Shown here in pieces: positions 9,170 to 18,895 of a DNA stretch of 64,000 nt. Location: the NCBI RefSeq assembly GCF_007993935.1, contig NZ_VITY01000022.1, positions 57,828-121,827 of the forward strand, given 5' to 3'. This DNA is from Bradyrhizobium macuxiense (GTDB lineage: Bacteria; Pseudomonadota; Alphaproteobacteria; Rhizobiales; Xanthobacteraceae). The position numbers were made by a program, and so were the translations under genes. The notes under the pieces are model-generated. The model did no database searches, had not been told where the DNA came from, and worked only from the letters and a program-made list of their open reading frames with translations. How positions within the stretch are numbered: position 1 is the stretch's first letter; each line of letters opens with the position of its first letter.

Positions 9170-10129
9170 ATGCGTAAACGTTTTCTGCTTTCGGCACTCC
9201 TGCTGGTGTTTTGGTTGGCGGGATCAGCGCTCGCGGCGGAGGGGATTTTGCGCCTCAAGAACAGCTCAATGAAGAACTACGACATCGAGATGTGGCGATA
9301 CGCACGGGAGCTAAAGGCTCCAAGCCCGCGACCTGAGCTTGGTCACGATCACATCAAGAACGCCTCAGCGATTCTCCAGTCCGTTGAGATCCGGACGAAC
9401 GAATGGAAGTTGCGCGGGGGCCCAGTTTTGCCCCGCAATCAGGTCAACCGTCGCATCTTGTTTCTGGGCGGCTCGATCACGCTCGGCTGGGGAGTGCCCG
9501 AAAGCAAAACGACTACCTCCCGCGTCGAGGCGGCGCTGCGCGAGAAGGGCCAGAGTGTCGACGTGCTCAACGGCGGCGTCGGCAACTACAACGGTGAACG
9601 ATACGTACACCGCTTTTTTTACGAGCTCAAGGGGTTGGAGCCGACCGATATCGTCGTGCAGTACTTCCTTCGCGATGCTGAGAAGCTCGACCCAACTGCG
9701 GGCAATTGGTTCCTGAGACATAGCGAACTGGCAGTAACAATTTGGATCGCCGTCAACAGACTTCTGAACAAGTCTGGAGAGCGCTCTCTCGTTGAACACT
9801 ATCAAGATGTCTATCGCGATGATCAGCCGGGCTTTATCGAAATGCAGCGGCAGCTTCGTCAACTCGCCGACTATGCTGGCAAAAAGAAGATTCACCTGTA
9901 CCTAGCCATGACGCCGGACGTCCACAATCTGAAAGACTATCCGTTTGGATTCATTCACGATAAAATGCGGTCAATTGGGCAAGCGAATGGATACAGATTC
10001 GTCGATTTATTGCCTGCGCTTGGAAAGCTTTCTCCAGATCAAGTCTGGGCTATGCCGGGAGACCCGCACCCCAACGCGTTAGGTCACAAGCTGATGGCGG
10101 ACGCGATTCTTCCCGTTCTCGATCAATAG
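9170..10129 (+). CDS. Exported SGNH-hydrolase-fold protein (acetyltransferase/esterase partner of MBOAT)
   Basis: 319 residues. An N-terminal signal peptide (MRKRFLLSALLLVFWLAG..ALAAE) sends it to the periplasm. SGNH blocks are visible: GGSITLGWG (nucleophile Ser) near residue 101, GGVGNYNG (oxyanion Gly/Asn), and DPHPNALGH (catalytic Asp and His) near the C-terminus. The MBOAT gene starts 18 bases downstream. By analogy with the AlgI/AlgJ and PatA/PatB systems, the MBOAT protein passes an acyl group across the membrane and the SGNH protein places it on the polysaccharide. Confidence 0.82.
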   Translation: MRKRFLLSALLLVFWLAGSALAAEGILRLKNSSMKNYDIEMWRYARELKAPSPRPELGHDHIKNASAILQSVEIRTNEWKLRGGPVLPRNQVNRRILFLGGSITLGWGVPESKTTTSRVEAALREKGQSVDVLNGGVGNYNGERYVHRFFYELKGLEPTDIVVQYFLRDAEKLDPTAGNWFLRHSELAVTIWIAVNRLLNKSGERSLVEHYQDVYRDDQPGFIEMQRQLRQLADYAGKKKIHLYLAMTPDVHNLKDYPFGFIHDKMRSIGQANGYRFVDLLPALGKLSPDQVWAMPGDPHPNALGHKLMADAILPVLDQ

Positions 10130-10147
10130 TCGGGAAACGCGAACGAA

Positions 10148-11545
10148 ATGCTTTTTTCCGATCCGATCTTTCTCCTCTTCTTCGCTCTATATCTCAGCGT
10201 TCATCTTCTGACGCCACCGCAGTATCGACTTCATCTTTTGATTTTTGGAAGCACCGCATTTTACGCTTGGTGGAAACCCGAGTACGCTTGGCTTCCTTAT
10301 CTGTTAAGTACCATTGGATGGGGCGGTGTACTCTGGATCGAGCAAGCCAAAGCTTCTAGTGTTAGAAAGTGGCGGCTCTTCGTGGTTCTGGCCGCCCTGT
10401 TCACACCGCTTGCGGTCTTCAAATACTTGCACTTCCTGGTTTGCGATGTCGCTGGGGCATTCACGGCGGCGCGGACACAGCTTTTCGGTGACGAGCTTCG
10501 ATTTGCGCTTCCGCTTGGCATCTCCTTTATCACGTTCACGCTCACGGCCTATGTGGTCAACGTGTATCGTGGACAATTCCCGATCGAGAGGCGGCTCATC
10601 GCAATTCTCGGCTACGTGTTGTTTTTTCCTCACCTGATCGCCGGCCCTATCCTGCGGCCGCACGAACTTCTTCCTCAACTGTCGAAAGCAAGCAAAGCGC
10701 TCGATGCCAGCTTTACTCTTGGCTCTTCTCTATTCGTCCTTGGGCTTGCCAAGAAACTGATCTTTGCGGATGCAATTGCGCCATATGTCGATCTCGCTTA
10801 CGCGCGAGGCGCGCACGGCGCGTATGACTATCTGCTCGCGATATATGGTTTTTCGATGCAGATTTATTGCGATTTCAGCGGATATACCGATATGGCCGTT
10901 GGCCTCGCCTATCTTTTGCGTATTCGTCTACCTCGAAATTTCAGCTCTCCCTACACGTCGAACTCGATCATCGAGTTTTGGCGGCGGTGGCACATCACTT
11001 TGTCGCACTGGCTGCGCGACTACCTTTACATAGCTCTCGGGGGTAACCGACAGGGCGCCTCCCGGCAGTTCGCCAATCTAATGATCACCATGCTCATCGG
11101 CGGGCTCTGGCACGGCGCCAACTGGACTTTCGTTATCTGGGGCGGCTTGCATGGCGTAGGCATCACTCTCAATCATTTGTTCAATCGCGCTTGGCCGAAT
11201 ACCAAGTTACCTGCCTGCCTGAGGATCCTCATCACCTTTCACCTCGTCACGATCGCCTGGATCTATTTTCGAGCTCCGACTCTCACATCGGCACATGAAG
11301 TCATCGCTGGACCGTTCACCAGTTCATCGACAGGCTTCTGGGCATTTGTTTCTGAGCACGCTTATCCGCTCGTACTTCTCCTGGCATTTCTTACGGCACA
11401 TCGATTTGATGACCACGCAAGAGTTCGCCTGGCTGTCAGAAGAGCCCAAAAACCTGTCGTCTGGGCAATCTTGCTGACGGTCTCGGCCCTCGCAATCGCG
11501 GTGAGCCACGGCAGTTCAGCCAAGTTTATCTATTTCGACTTCTGA
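10148..11545 (+). CDS. MBOAT family membrane O-acyltransferase (AlgI/PatA type)
   Basis: 465 residues with about ten membrane spans. Diagnostic segments are FWRRWHITLSHWLRDY, then LGGNR, and MLIGGLWHGANWTFVIWG, which contains the catalytic His of the MBOAT family. Length and motifs fit AlgI-like polysaccharide O-acetyltransferases. It is probably cotranscribed with the upstream SGNH gene. The donor is likely acetyl-CoA or an acyl carrier protein; the acceptor polysaccharide is not determined. Confidence 0.92.
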   Translation: MLFSDPIFLLFFALYLSVHLLTPPQYRLHLLIFGSTAFYAWWKPEYAWLPYLLSTIGWGGVLWIEQAKASSVRKWRLFVVLAALFTPLAVFKYLHFLVCDVAGAFTAARTQLFGDELRFALPLGISFITFTLTAYVVNVYRGQFPIERRLIAILGYVLFFPHLIAGPILRPHELLPQLSKASKALDASFTLGSSLFVLGLAKKLIFADAIAPYVDLAYARGAHGAYDYLLAIYGFSMQIYCDFSGYTDMAVGLAYLLRIRLPRNFSSPYTSNSIIEFWRRWHITLSHWLRDYLYIALGGNRQGASRQFANLMITMLIGGLWHGANWTFVIWGGLHGVGITLNHLFNRAWPNTKLPACLRILITFHLVTIAWIYFRAPTLTSAHEVIAGPFTSSSTGFWAFVSEHAYPLVLLLAFLTAHRFDDHARVRLAVRRAQKPVVWAILLTVSALAIAVSHGSSAKFIYFDF

Positions 11546-11662
11546 GTTCGCGAACCGGATTTGTCCGTCTGCTGCTGGCGACACACTCCAATTTTTACCT
11601 GTTTCAGACAAAGGCCTACCGTGACAAAGACCTTGCTATCGACAAACACTTTCTCGCAGCTC

Positions 11663-12595
11663 TTATATGTTTGCTTCCTCGAGATAGCGCCGAAATGGAC
11701 CTTGGTCGTGAATAAGATGGTTGGTGTCCATTGAGGGTAGACGGTAACGATTAGAGTTACGCGTGATATACCGAGCCGCCCTTGGAGGACCTCCGTCAGC
11801 TTCATCAGCGCCTGCAATGCCCATCACGTCGGCCATGCGTGCTCGTTTGCCGTCCATATTATATTGACTGTTGACTATCCACAGCCGACCAAAGCGATAC
11901 CGTTTCCGTATCTCCCGCTCTGCTTGGGTACTGAAGCTTGTCCCTGTGTACGCGAAGTCCCGCGGCTTTAATCCGAGTCTGCTTTCGATGATTTCGTTAC
12001 TCTGATCCAACTCCTCGACAATCCTGGCTCCGGTCGGATCTTGTATGCTCAGATCCGATAAATTTGGATGATTCACCGTATGAGCCCCGATGCGCCACCC
12101 TGCCTTAAGCAGATCCCCAACTTCGTCCCAGGTCATGAATTGGCGCTCCTCACTTTTCGGGAGTGGCTCCTTGGCCTGAGCCTCGATTCCGGCTGTATTG
12201 ATAAACAGCGTCGGTCGAAAGCCATATCGTTGCATGATGTCGTTGACATCATATCGCATCGTGATCGTCGGATGGTCAAAGTCGATCATCAATGGTCGCC
12301 GAGGCAAGCTGCCTGTCCCCTCGAGCCATTTTTCGAGCTCATCGTAGCCTATCGTCTCATAGTCGAGCTCTCGCGCAATCCTGTAGAGCGCGTCGAACTC
12401 GACCGCAGAAAGTGATCGATATCCATTTTCCGTTGAGCGTGGCACGCTATCGATGCCGTGGCTCATAAGAATTGGAATTCTCCGCGAACCCGTGCCCTCA
12501 AAGACCGATTCAAGAACACGGGAGGCAAGGATGCCGGTAGTCATTAGAGTGCCAGCGAATGCAGTCCGTAGAACGCATCGTCGGCTCAAGATCAT
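11663..12595 (-). CDS. Polysaccharide deacetylase family protein with twin-arginine signal
   Basis: 310 residues. The N-terminus SRRCVLRTAFAGTLM resembles a Tat signal, suggesting export in folded form. The NodB-homology domain has motif 1 as IDFDHP instead of the usual FDDG, so the catalytic Asp is kept but the second, metal-binding Asp is His. Motif 2 is intact (GAHTVNHPNLSD), and motif 3 reads DFAYTGTSFS. It may deacetylate or process exported glycan. It faces the SGNH-MBOAT pair convergently. Confidence 0.82.
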   Translation of the reverse strand: MILSRRCVLRTAFAGTLMTTGILASRVLESVFEGTGSRRIPILMSHGIDSVPRSTENGYRSLSAVEFDALYRIARELDYETIGYDELEKWLEGTGSLPRRPLMIDFDHPTITMRYDVNDIMQRYGFRPTLFINTAGIEAQAKEPLPKSEERQFMTWDEVGDLLKAGWRIGAHTVNHPNLSDLSIQDPTGARIVEELDQSNEIIESRLGLKPRDFAYTGTSFSTQAEREIRKRYRFGRLWIVNSQYNMDGKRARMADVMGIAGADEADGGPPRAARYITRNSNRYRLPSMDTNHLIHDQGPFRRYLEEANI

Positions 12596-12834
12596 AGGAC
12601 TGCCTCACGATGTCGCAAATCCAAAACGCCCTTGAAGATGGAGGAAAAAATCGCTGACGGAGATGCCCGTGACGATTGTCCCAGTTTGTAGAACACACAG
12701 AACCTTACCACCGTAATGGCTCCAATTCGCTTGGCCAAAGCATATCGTGGATAAACGGATAAACTGATGGCAGCGACTCCGAAAGATATCCGGACAAACC
12801 TCCGGCACGCGCCGATCAAGAGGTCGACGCATGG

Positions 12835-13130
12835 CTGAAACACGTTGTGCACGGCTACCTGAACAATCACGCCGTATCCCTCAACTTGAAGCGGCTCGGA
12901 ATGTTTCGCGCCGAGGTCTGTCGGGCTTGGTTGCGCGCCATAGGCGACGCGGCCAGCGCTCGCGCGTGACTTGGGAGCGATTCCAGCAGATGATCGCGCT
13001 CTACATCACCAAAGTCCGAACCCTGCATCCCTATCCCAACCGGCGCTTTACGCCATGACTCTGGGTAGGAGCCGTATGCGGTAGTTCCCCACCTACGGAT
13101 CTATGCGGGGGACGCGGGTAAACCGGCCTC
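12835..13130 (+). mobile_element. Group II intron 3' remnant (maturase tail plus domains V/VI)
   Basis: The translation contains the maturase C-terminal pattern (WERFQQMIALYITKVR then LHPYPNRRF), with NHAVPLN earlier, broken by a stop and frame changes. Downstream, GAGCCGTATGCGGTAG at 13069 starts a domain V-like hairpin ending near 13102. The 5' part of the intron is missing. Confidence 0.7.
13069..13102 (+). ncRNA. Group II intron domain V-like hairpin (decayed)
   Basis: Begins GAGCCGTATGCGG and ends CTACGGATCT, close to the usual domain V (GAGCCGTATGC...GTACGGTTCT) with mismatches in the stem. Confidence 0.55.
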
Positions 13131-13150
13131 CCTGCCGCGATCGGTGTTGC

Positions 13151-14401
13151 TTACTTCGCGGGAGCATACAGCGCCAATATGTCGGCCGTAATTTTCCGAG
13201 CTATCCGCTCGTTCCCGTCCTCGCCATAATGCCAGCTGTCCATGTAAATTGGGCTGGCAACATCGGAAAAGATGGTACGCAAGTCATGGATCACGTTTTG
13301 CCCCAAACCTTCATATTCTCTCTTGAACAACTTGCTTCTCATCAGAGAGTAGAGATCGCGGACTCCTGCAGACCGTTTCTCTGATTTTAAAAGCCGATCC
13401 TCTTCATATTCTGTCCTGTGTGCTTTATCGGACAACAGGGGCTCAAGGTAGAATAACGCCTCAAAGGATAAGCTGCTCCTTGAAATAGCCTCTATAAGCC
13501 GAACATTGCCCAAATAGACATCTACAGCTCCGTTGGACAGCACGTCCAACTCTTCCAAGCACCCTTCTACGAACTGTTTCTTGCCAGCGAGCAGTCTTGT
13601 CAGCGCCCAGTTCTCTAGCTTTATACTTATACGCGCTTTTGCCTCGTTCTTAGAGAATATTCTTTCGAGGCTTGAGCTATGGTGCGGAACGCCCGGTTTT
13701 CCTTCAGAACATGAGGAGGCAGCGTCCATCAGTCCACCGTAAAAGACCACCAAATCGGGAACATTCCGCTTTCTTAATTCGAGAACGAAGCGTATCAGGC
13801 TTTGAGTGGTTACATCCGCATTGACCGCATAATTTGTGACTTTAGCGCTGATTCCATTTTCGGCTAACTTTTTGGCGACAAGAGAGGGAATGGTGAGGTC
13901 GTCCCTAGACCCCACGCCCCACAAAGTGGACCCGCCAAAAAAGAATATTTTTAGCCTAGCACTTTTATCATCGTTGATTGCTTCGGAATTCCACGTTCTT
14001 CTGGTGCCTTCGTTTACATTAATAAATTTACCCGTATAGTCTGGCTGGCGTGATTGCGTATATGAAGCCCACTGTAGCGGCCGGTGCACAAACTCATAGA
14101 TTTCTTTGAAGTACCCTTCCGCTAAGTCGGCATTTGCATATAGGCCAGAATTGGCTGCAGCCTTGGCGGCAATTTGAATTTCTTTTTTGTCAGCTCTCTC
14201 ATAGTAGGAAGTCAGCGACACTTCCAGAACCGCCATTGAAAGAAGAACAACACCAAGGCTTCCCCATATTCCCTTTAACAGCGCGGCTAAGCGAATAACC
14301 CTTTTCCTCGCTGTGGTTCTTCTCAGCTGCGCATCATTTTCTTCCATAGGTGTATTCCGAAGATTGCGTTTTTGGCTATTAATGACTTCCTCGAAATGCA
14401 T
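13151..14401 (-). CDS. Membrane-anchored SGNH/GDSL-like protein
   Basis: 416 residues (398 if ATG 14347 is the true start). One membrane helix lies at about residues 45-63 and the rest is predicted periplasmic. SGNH block I is FFFGGSTLWGVGS near residue 152, and block V is YMDSWHYGEDGNERIA near the C-terminus, giving the Ser and the Asp/His pair. It is the last gene of the SxtJ-DUF5989-carbamoyltransferase-SGNH set, a grouping seen in other glycan clusters. Likely a glycan acyl-transfer or hydrolysis enzyme. Confidence 0.78.
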   Translation of the reverse strand: MHFEEVINSQKRNLRNTPMEENDAQLRRTTARKRVIRLAALLKGIWGSLGVVLLSMAVLEVSLTSYYERADKKEIQIAAKAAANSGLYANADLAEGYFKEIYEFVHRPLQWASYTQSRQPDYTGKFINVNEGTRRTWNSEAINDDKSARLKIFFFGGSTLWGVGSRDDLTIPSLVAKKLAENGISAKVTNYAVNADVTTQSLIRFVLELRKRNVPDLVVFYGGLMDAASSCSEGKPGVPHHSSSLERIFSKNEAKARISIKLENWALTRLLAGKKQFVEGCLEELDVLSNGAVDVYLGNVRLIEAISRSSLSFEALFYLEPLLSDKAHRTEYEEDRLLKSEKRSAGVRDLYSLMRSKLFKREYEGLGQNVIHDLRTIFSDVASPIYMDSWHYGEDGNERIARKITADILALYAPAK

Positions 14402-14466
14402 CCCCTGCGTGCGAGAGAGATAGAAATCGCGATGCTGCGAGGCGCACAGTTTGAGCGCCTCACATT

Positions 14467-16302
14467 TTAATCGAGCTCATAGCAACTGCGATAGTCCTTC
14501 ATTAACGCTCTACTCTGGTCTTCCTTCCGTAAGAGCGAATTGCCGACGGCCAGCAGTTCAATCTCGGTCCCCATGAAGCAGCGGAACGCATCCTCTGGAG
14601 TGCAAGCGATCGGTTCGCCTCGTACGTTGAACGACGTATTCACCAGAACGGGGCACCCGGTTAGCTCCTTGAACTTCGATATCAACCTATGAAACCGCGG
14701 ATTGGTCGTGTTATGCACAGTCTGTACCCGTGCAGAGTAGTCCACGTGTGTGACGGCTGGAATTTCCGAGCGCACGACGTTCAATTTATCAATGCCGAAG
14801 AGCTGCTTTTGCTTTTCGGACATCGGCAACTGCTTCGTGCTCATCACGTCAGCCACAAGGAGCATATATGGGCTGTCGGAATTGAGCTGAAACCATTGCG
14901 ACACGTCCTCTCGCAGAATACTCGGCGCAAATGGACGGAAAGACTCCCGATACTTCACCTTGAGATTTAGCTGCTTCTGGACAGTCGGTGAGCGGGGGTC
15001 AGCAAGGATGGAGCGTCCGCCGAGCGCTCGCGGGCCGAACTCCATCCGACCCTGCATCCACCCAACCGCCTTACCGTCGACGAGAGCATGTGCGACATTG
15101 TTAATCAGCGCTTCATCGGATTCGGTTATGAATACCGCGCCGGCCTTTCCTAGACCCTCCTCGATTTCGCACTGGCTGAACTCCGGCCCGAGATAAGCGC
15201 CGTTCATGCCGTCGCCCGAATGGATGCTCCTGGGCTTTCCAAGCATGAGATGGTAAGCAGCGAGTGCCGCGCCCACTGCGCCGCCGGCATCGCCGGCAGC
15301 CGGTTGAATCCAGATGTTATCGAAGAGCTCTTCCCGCAGGAGCTTTCCGTTTGCAACACAGTTAAGCGCTACTCCTCCTGCGAGGCAAAGCTTTCTCTGC
15401 CCGGTCATGGTCCGGATTTCTTTTGCAAGCTTTAGGACGACCTCCTCGGTGACGGCCTGAATGGAGGCCGCCAGATCCATCTCCCTCTGCGTCAGCCTAC
15501 TTTCCGGGCGTCTGGCCGGACCACCAAATAGCGTCTCGAACCGACCATTGGTCATCGTTAGTCCGGTACAGTAATCAAAGAAGCTCATATCCAGGTGGAA
15601 TGACCCGTCCTCCTTGATGTCGATCAGGCGCTCCTTTATCAGACGCACATACTTAGGCTCGCCGTAGGGCGCCAATCCCATTAGCTTGTACTCACCGGAG
15701 TTCACCTTGAAACCGCTGTAGTAGGTGAACGCTGAGTACAACAGGCCAAGAGAATGTGGAAAATAGATCTCCTTGTAGACCGATAGCTCCTTTCCCTTAC
15801 CAATCGCAAGAGAGGTTGTCGTCCACTCTCCGACGCCATCCATCGTCAACACTGCGGCGTCGTGAAATGGCGATGGGAAGAACGCCGACGCGGCGTGACT
15901 GAGATGGTGCTCTGAAAAGCGGAGTCGCCTCGACCAATCAATATCACTCCCAAGATGTTCGCTCAGTGCCTCCGTAATCAGCGCTCTTTGAAACAACTTG
16001 GCCTTTAGCCAAACCGGCATCGACGTTGCGAAGCTCTTAAATCCCTTTGGCGCGAAAGCTAGATAGGTTTCAAATATCCGCTCGAATTTGCTAAAGGGTT
16101 TGTCGTAGAAGACTACATAGTCGACGTCGGCTGGACATAGCCCTCCGGCGCGGAAACAGTAACGAGCCGCATTGGCAGGAAAGCTTGGATCGTGCTTTTT
16201 TCGCGTAAAGCGCTCTTCTTGCGCGGCAGCTACCAGTTCGCCGTCTGAGACGAGACAGGCGGCAGAGTCATGGTAATAAGCTGAGATACCCATGATATTC
16301 AT
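14467..16302 (-). CDS. Carbamoyltransferase, NodU/CmcH family
   Basis: 611 residues, the usual length. The N-terminal Kae1-like ATPase domain opens with GISAYYHDSAACLV and has HHLSHAASAFFPSPF, the metal-binding His motif. LAGGVALNCVANGKL marks the nucleotide site, and the C-terminal YrdC-like domain follows (GRMEFGPRALGGRSILADP, LVNTSFNVRGEPI). Family members transfer carbamoyl from carbamoyl phosphate to a hydroxyl group through carbamoyl-AMP. NodU does this on Nod factor, but this gene sits with SxtJ, DUF5989 and SGNH genes rather than nod genes, so a polysaccharide or other small-molecule target is more likely. It starts four bases after the DUF5989 gene. Confidence 0.92.
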   Translation of the reverse strand: MNIMGISAYYHDSAACLVSDGELVAAAQEERFTRKKHDPSFPANAARYCFRAGGLCPADVDYVVFYDKPFSKFERIFETYLAFAPKGFKSFATSMPVWLKAKLFQRALITEALSEHLGSDIDWSRRLRFSEHHLSHAASAFFPSPFHDAAVLTMDGVGEWTTTSLAIGKGKELSVYKEIYFPHSLGLLYSAFTYYSGFKVNSGEYKLMGLAPYGEPKYVRLIKERLIDIKEDGSFHLDMSFFDYCTGLTMTNGRFETLFGGPARRPESRLTQREMDLAASIQAVTEEVVLKLAKEIRTMTGQRKLCLAGGVALNCVANGKLLREELFDNIWIQPAAGDAGGAVGAALAAYHLMLGKPRSIHSGDGMNGAYLGPEFSQCEIEEGLGKAGAVFITESDEALINNVAHALVDGKAVGWMQGRMEFGPRALGGRSILADPRSPTVQKQLNLKVKYRESFRPFAPSILREDVSQWFQLNSDSPYMLLVADVMSTKQLPMSEKQKQLFGIDKLNVVRSEIPAVTHVDYSARVQTVHNTTNPRFHRLISKFKELTGCPVLVNTSFNVRGEPIACTPEDAFRCFMGTEIELLAVGNSLLRKEDQSRALMKDYRSCYELD

Positions 16303-16305
16303 GGG

Positions 16306-16458
16306 TCAAAACAGCGCGTAAACGAACGGCGCAGTGACAGACCCTTGTGCTAAAATTAGCAGCGCAGCTATGACAACCATGAGCACAATTGGGGGTGCGA
16401 GCCACATCTTTTTGCGAATTCGCAAGAAAGCCCAGAGTTCCTTGACGAAGAGATACAT
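16306..16458 (-). CDS. DUF5989 family small membrane protein
   Basis: 50 residues starting at ATG 16458 (MYLFVKELWAFLRIRKK), followed by one hydrophobic helix and a short tail. It matches the small protein regularly found between SxtJ and carbamoyltransferase genes. Spacing is eight bases from the SxtJ stop and four bases to the carbamoyltransferase. Its function is unknown; a membrane adaptor is a guess. Confidence 0.8.
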   Translation of the reverse strand: MYLFVKELWAFLRIRKKMWLAPPIVLMVVIAALLILAQGSVTAPFVYALF

Positions 16459-16465
16459 ATGCGCC

Positions 16466-16867
16466 TCAGAACTGGTGTGTGAAGGACTGACCTGTCGGGC
16501 CCGGCGGGTTACGACTGATCCAGTAACTTGCAACCGGTCGTCGCTTCAAATGAAGCTCATCGCGCCCGAGCAAGCGAGCGACGAAGGAGATTGGTACTAG
16601 AAGGCCGAAATAAATGATGCCCAGAACCAGCGGGCTGACTATTCGTCCTAGCAACTCGCCGAGGTAGAACCAGAGTAGGTTGAGCGGAGCGAGAATTCGC
16701 GGAACGGTCAATGCTATGCCGCCGAATGCGACACTGATCGCAAAGAACGACGCGTAAGCGGCAGCCACGTGCCCCTTGATGGCAGCGTATGCGCCCAACG
16801 CAAGAAATGCGGCGCAGAATGCAAGGCCGAAGCGTCGATTGGTCGGCAGTTTGGCCGGGACTCTCAT
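16466..16867 (-). CDS. SxtJ family membrane protein
   Basis: 133 residues with three or four hydrophobic segments. The RFGLAFCAAFLALG start and the PRILAPLNLLWFYLGELLG block are typical of the SxtJ family, which accompanies carbamoyltransferases in saxitoxin and polysaccharide loci. It is the first gene of the cassette; upstream repeat copy B ends just before it. Biochemical role unknown. Confidence 0.8.
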   Translation of the reverse strand: MRVPAKLPTNRRFGLAFCAAFLALGAYAAIKGHVAAAYASFFAISVAFGGIALTVPRILAPLNLLWFYLGELLGRIVSPLVLGIIYFGLLVPISFVARLLGRDELHLKRRPVASYWISRNPPGPTGQSFTHQF

Positions 16868-16880
16868 GCTATGGCCCCTG

Positions 16881-17009
16881 CTATGTATCGCTGCTCAAAG
16901 AATGGCCGCGCGGAACATACTCCGCTACGGTGGCGATCTGAGCCAGCAAAGTCCAATCCAGCAAGACTGACAACGTCCTTACCTTGGCGAAGTGGTTATC
17001 TCTTGGCAT
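16881..17009 (-). CDS. 42-codon ORF inside upstream repeat B (possible leader peptide)
   Basis: Starts ATGCCAAGAGATAACC and encodes MPRDNHFAKVRTLSVLLDW..., stopping 13 bases before the SxtJ start. Related N-termini (MPSDNHFAK, MARDARPFAN, MPRANQYAN) begin at the same place in the other three repeat copies. It is either the start of a lost common gene or a leader peptide. Confidence 0.35.
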   Translation of the reverse strand: MPRDNHFAKVRTLSVLLDWTLLAQIATVAEYVPRGHSLSSDT

Positions 17010-17125
17010 AGGCCCCTTCCTGCCAGCCTCGTAGACGAGGCCCATTCCACATGGATGTCAGCCTCAACAAGTTTCTACCTGACCCGAGCCTCGCAATCTG
17101 CTCCAAGAATTGGTAGAGACCATCG
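16940..17125 (-). repeat. Shared upstream repeat, copy B (before the SxtJ-carbamoyltransferase cassette)
   Basis: The minus strand carries GGCTCGGGTCAGGTAGAA, GAGGCT...GGCCTC, then GGAAGGGGCCTATGCCAAG. This is the same order as copies A, C and D. Confidence 0.6.
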
Positions 17126-17189
17126 TCGTATGCACCGAGACCGGAGTTTGGACCACCCAGAACTAAAGCTTTCGCCTTGCGTCGTCGAC

Positions 17190-18365
17190 ACGGTGCTGGT
17201 CGACCAGGAAGCGATCTATGCTCTGCGGCACGGCAACGACCAACTGCTTCTGGGGTTGAAGGGGAGGCTCAACGAGTATGAGCTAGACCTTTGCGACAAT
17301 GCTCGCCCTCGGCACGTTAGGAGATGGCCCGCCGCGGGGAACTGGTTGTGGCCACGCCGGTCGGCTCTGTGAAGGTCGGTGGTCGTTACGAGAATGATCC
17401 GAACCGGCGTGTGCAGGACGCCATTGCGCTCGTTTTCGACAAAATCGAGGAACTCGAGACCGGCAGGCACTGCTGTGGTTCTATGAACACGGCCTCGACC
17501 TACCGGTGAAGCAGCCGAACGGCGCGACAACCTGGCCCAGCTACGCGACCCTCCACAGGACGGTCGAGAACCCGGTCGACGGCGGAGCCTATGCCTATGG
17601 TAGAGCAGCCGTAGCGATCGGTTGCAACGGGTTGCGGCATCTATGGCGCAGGCGTGAATATCCGCCGGAAGGCGCGCGGAATGGCTCGCCCTCAAGCCGG
17701 ACGCCCACGAAGGCTATGTGAATTGGGAGAGTTTCGAAGCGATCGGTACAATGATCTCCAGTAACTTGCCCAAGAGCCGGCATCATGGCGCGCCCAAGCA
17801 TGGCGACGCGCTGCTCGCTGGACCCATCCGCTACCGGTGCTGTGGCCGCAAGCTGACGCTGCGCTACAGCGGCATGAAGCATCACATCCCCCGCGCGCCT
17901 GGATGGACAACGGCGCGCCGCATCGCGTTCGGAGACTTGCGCGTCGATGATGCAATCGAAGAGGCACTGGCGTCGTCGGACCCGGCGTCGTCGCAGCGGC
18001 CACGGCCGCGGCAGCCCAAGCCACTTATCAAAGGGATCAAGTTCGCGAAGCGCTCGGGCGTGATCTCGAAGCGACCCGTTAAGCCGCCGATCGCGCCTTC
18101 CGGCAATCTGACGCGGCTGATCCGGCAAACCGCCCGGTTGCCGCGGAGCTTGAGGCCCGCTGAATCACTCGCTTGCCCGCATTGCGGGGGGTGGAGATGC
18201 AAGATTGCCGCGCATGACGCGGCGACCGCACCAATAGCGATCGATCCAGCGCTGCTCAGCGTTCTGGCCTCAAACCTCGAGGCAGCCTGGTCAGGGCCCA
18301 CCACCGATGCGCGCCTGAAGAAGCGCATCGTCCGTACCCCAGGACAGCTTGGACACGCCAACCAC
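17190..18365 (+). pseudogene. Large serine recombinase (recombinase + zinc ribbon) pseudogene
   Basis: Pieces in shifting frames read LLLGLKGRLNEYELDL, RRGELVVATPVG, DPNRRVQDAIALVFDK, YATLHRTVENP, SRHHGAPKHGDALLAG, KLTLRYSGMKHHIPR and TTDARLKKRIVRT. These are consecutive blocks of a site-specific serine recombinase, including the zinc-ribbon region. The catalytic resolvase domain is absent and at least three frameshifts interrupt the rest. It is a dead mobile-element gene upstream of the pal cluster. Confidence 0.8.
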
Positions 18366-18609
18366 TAGCGAGTGTGTGATATTGGACTTCGGCTCCATGG
18401 GCATCTATGACGAACGGCCGGTTTGCGTTAGGTACGCGTCGCAAAATTGGGGCGCTCCACCTTATCCCGCTTCTGACCCTACCCGGCGAGAAGGGCTCCG
18501 ATGTCTGCGCGCCTTGAAATGAAGGGCGACGATATGCTGGTCGCTGCGCGCTAAGACTGGCTTGCGCTGTTCCAGGGCAATTGCGCGCTGGTCCATTGTG
18601 AGAATGTTC

Positions 18610-18800
18610 GTCTTCAAACCCGCGCCCCGAAGTACCTTCGCCGCTCGACGGACACGCGCGTCCAAGCCGCATGCGGTACCGCGCCTATGCGATCGATCGC
18701 AGCGGAATCCTTACCCGTGCCGGGCCGTCCTGATGCTGGATGGCACATTTGCAAGATGGCCTGTCCGGCGATGCCGACGTATAGTTCGCAAGTTTCGATC
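18610..18800 (+). pseudogene. 3' fragment of a palR-like LysR gene
   Basis: ACCGCGCCTATGCGATCGATCGCAGC and CCTGTCCGGCGATG align with the 3' end of palR at 22160-22290. The frame is broken. It directly precedes the palB promoter. Confidence 0.55.
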
Positions 18801-18895
18801 ATGTCATTCAAAAACGCGATTATCTAATTGGTTCGCCTGCTTGAGACCGAGTAGAAGCCTTCGAACTTTTCTTCGAAGTTTCGCAGGTAACAATT

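Noticed and set aside
14467..16302. Naming the carbamoyltransferase nodU
   Set aside because: The family fits, but no nod genes are near and the SxtJ/DUF5989/SGNH neighbours point to another substrate.
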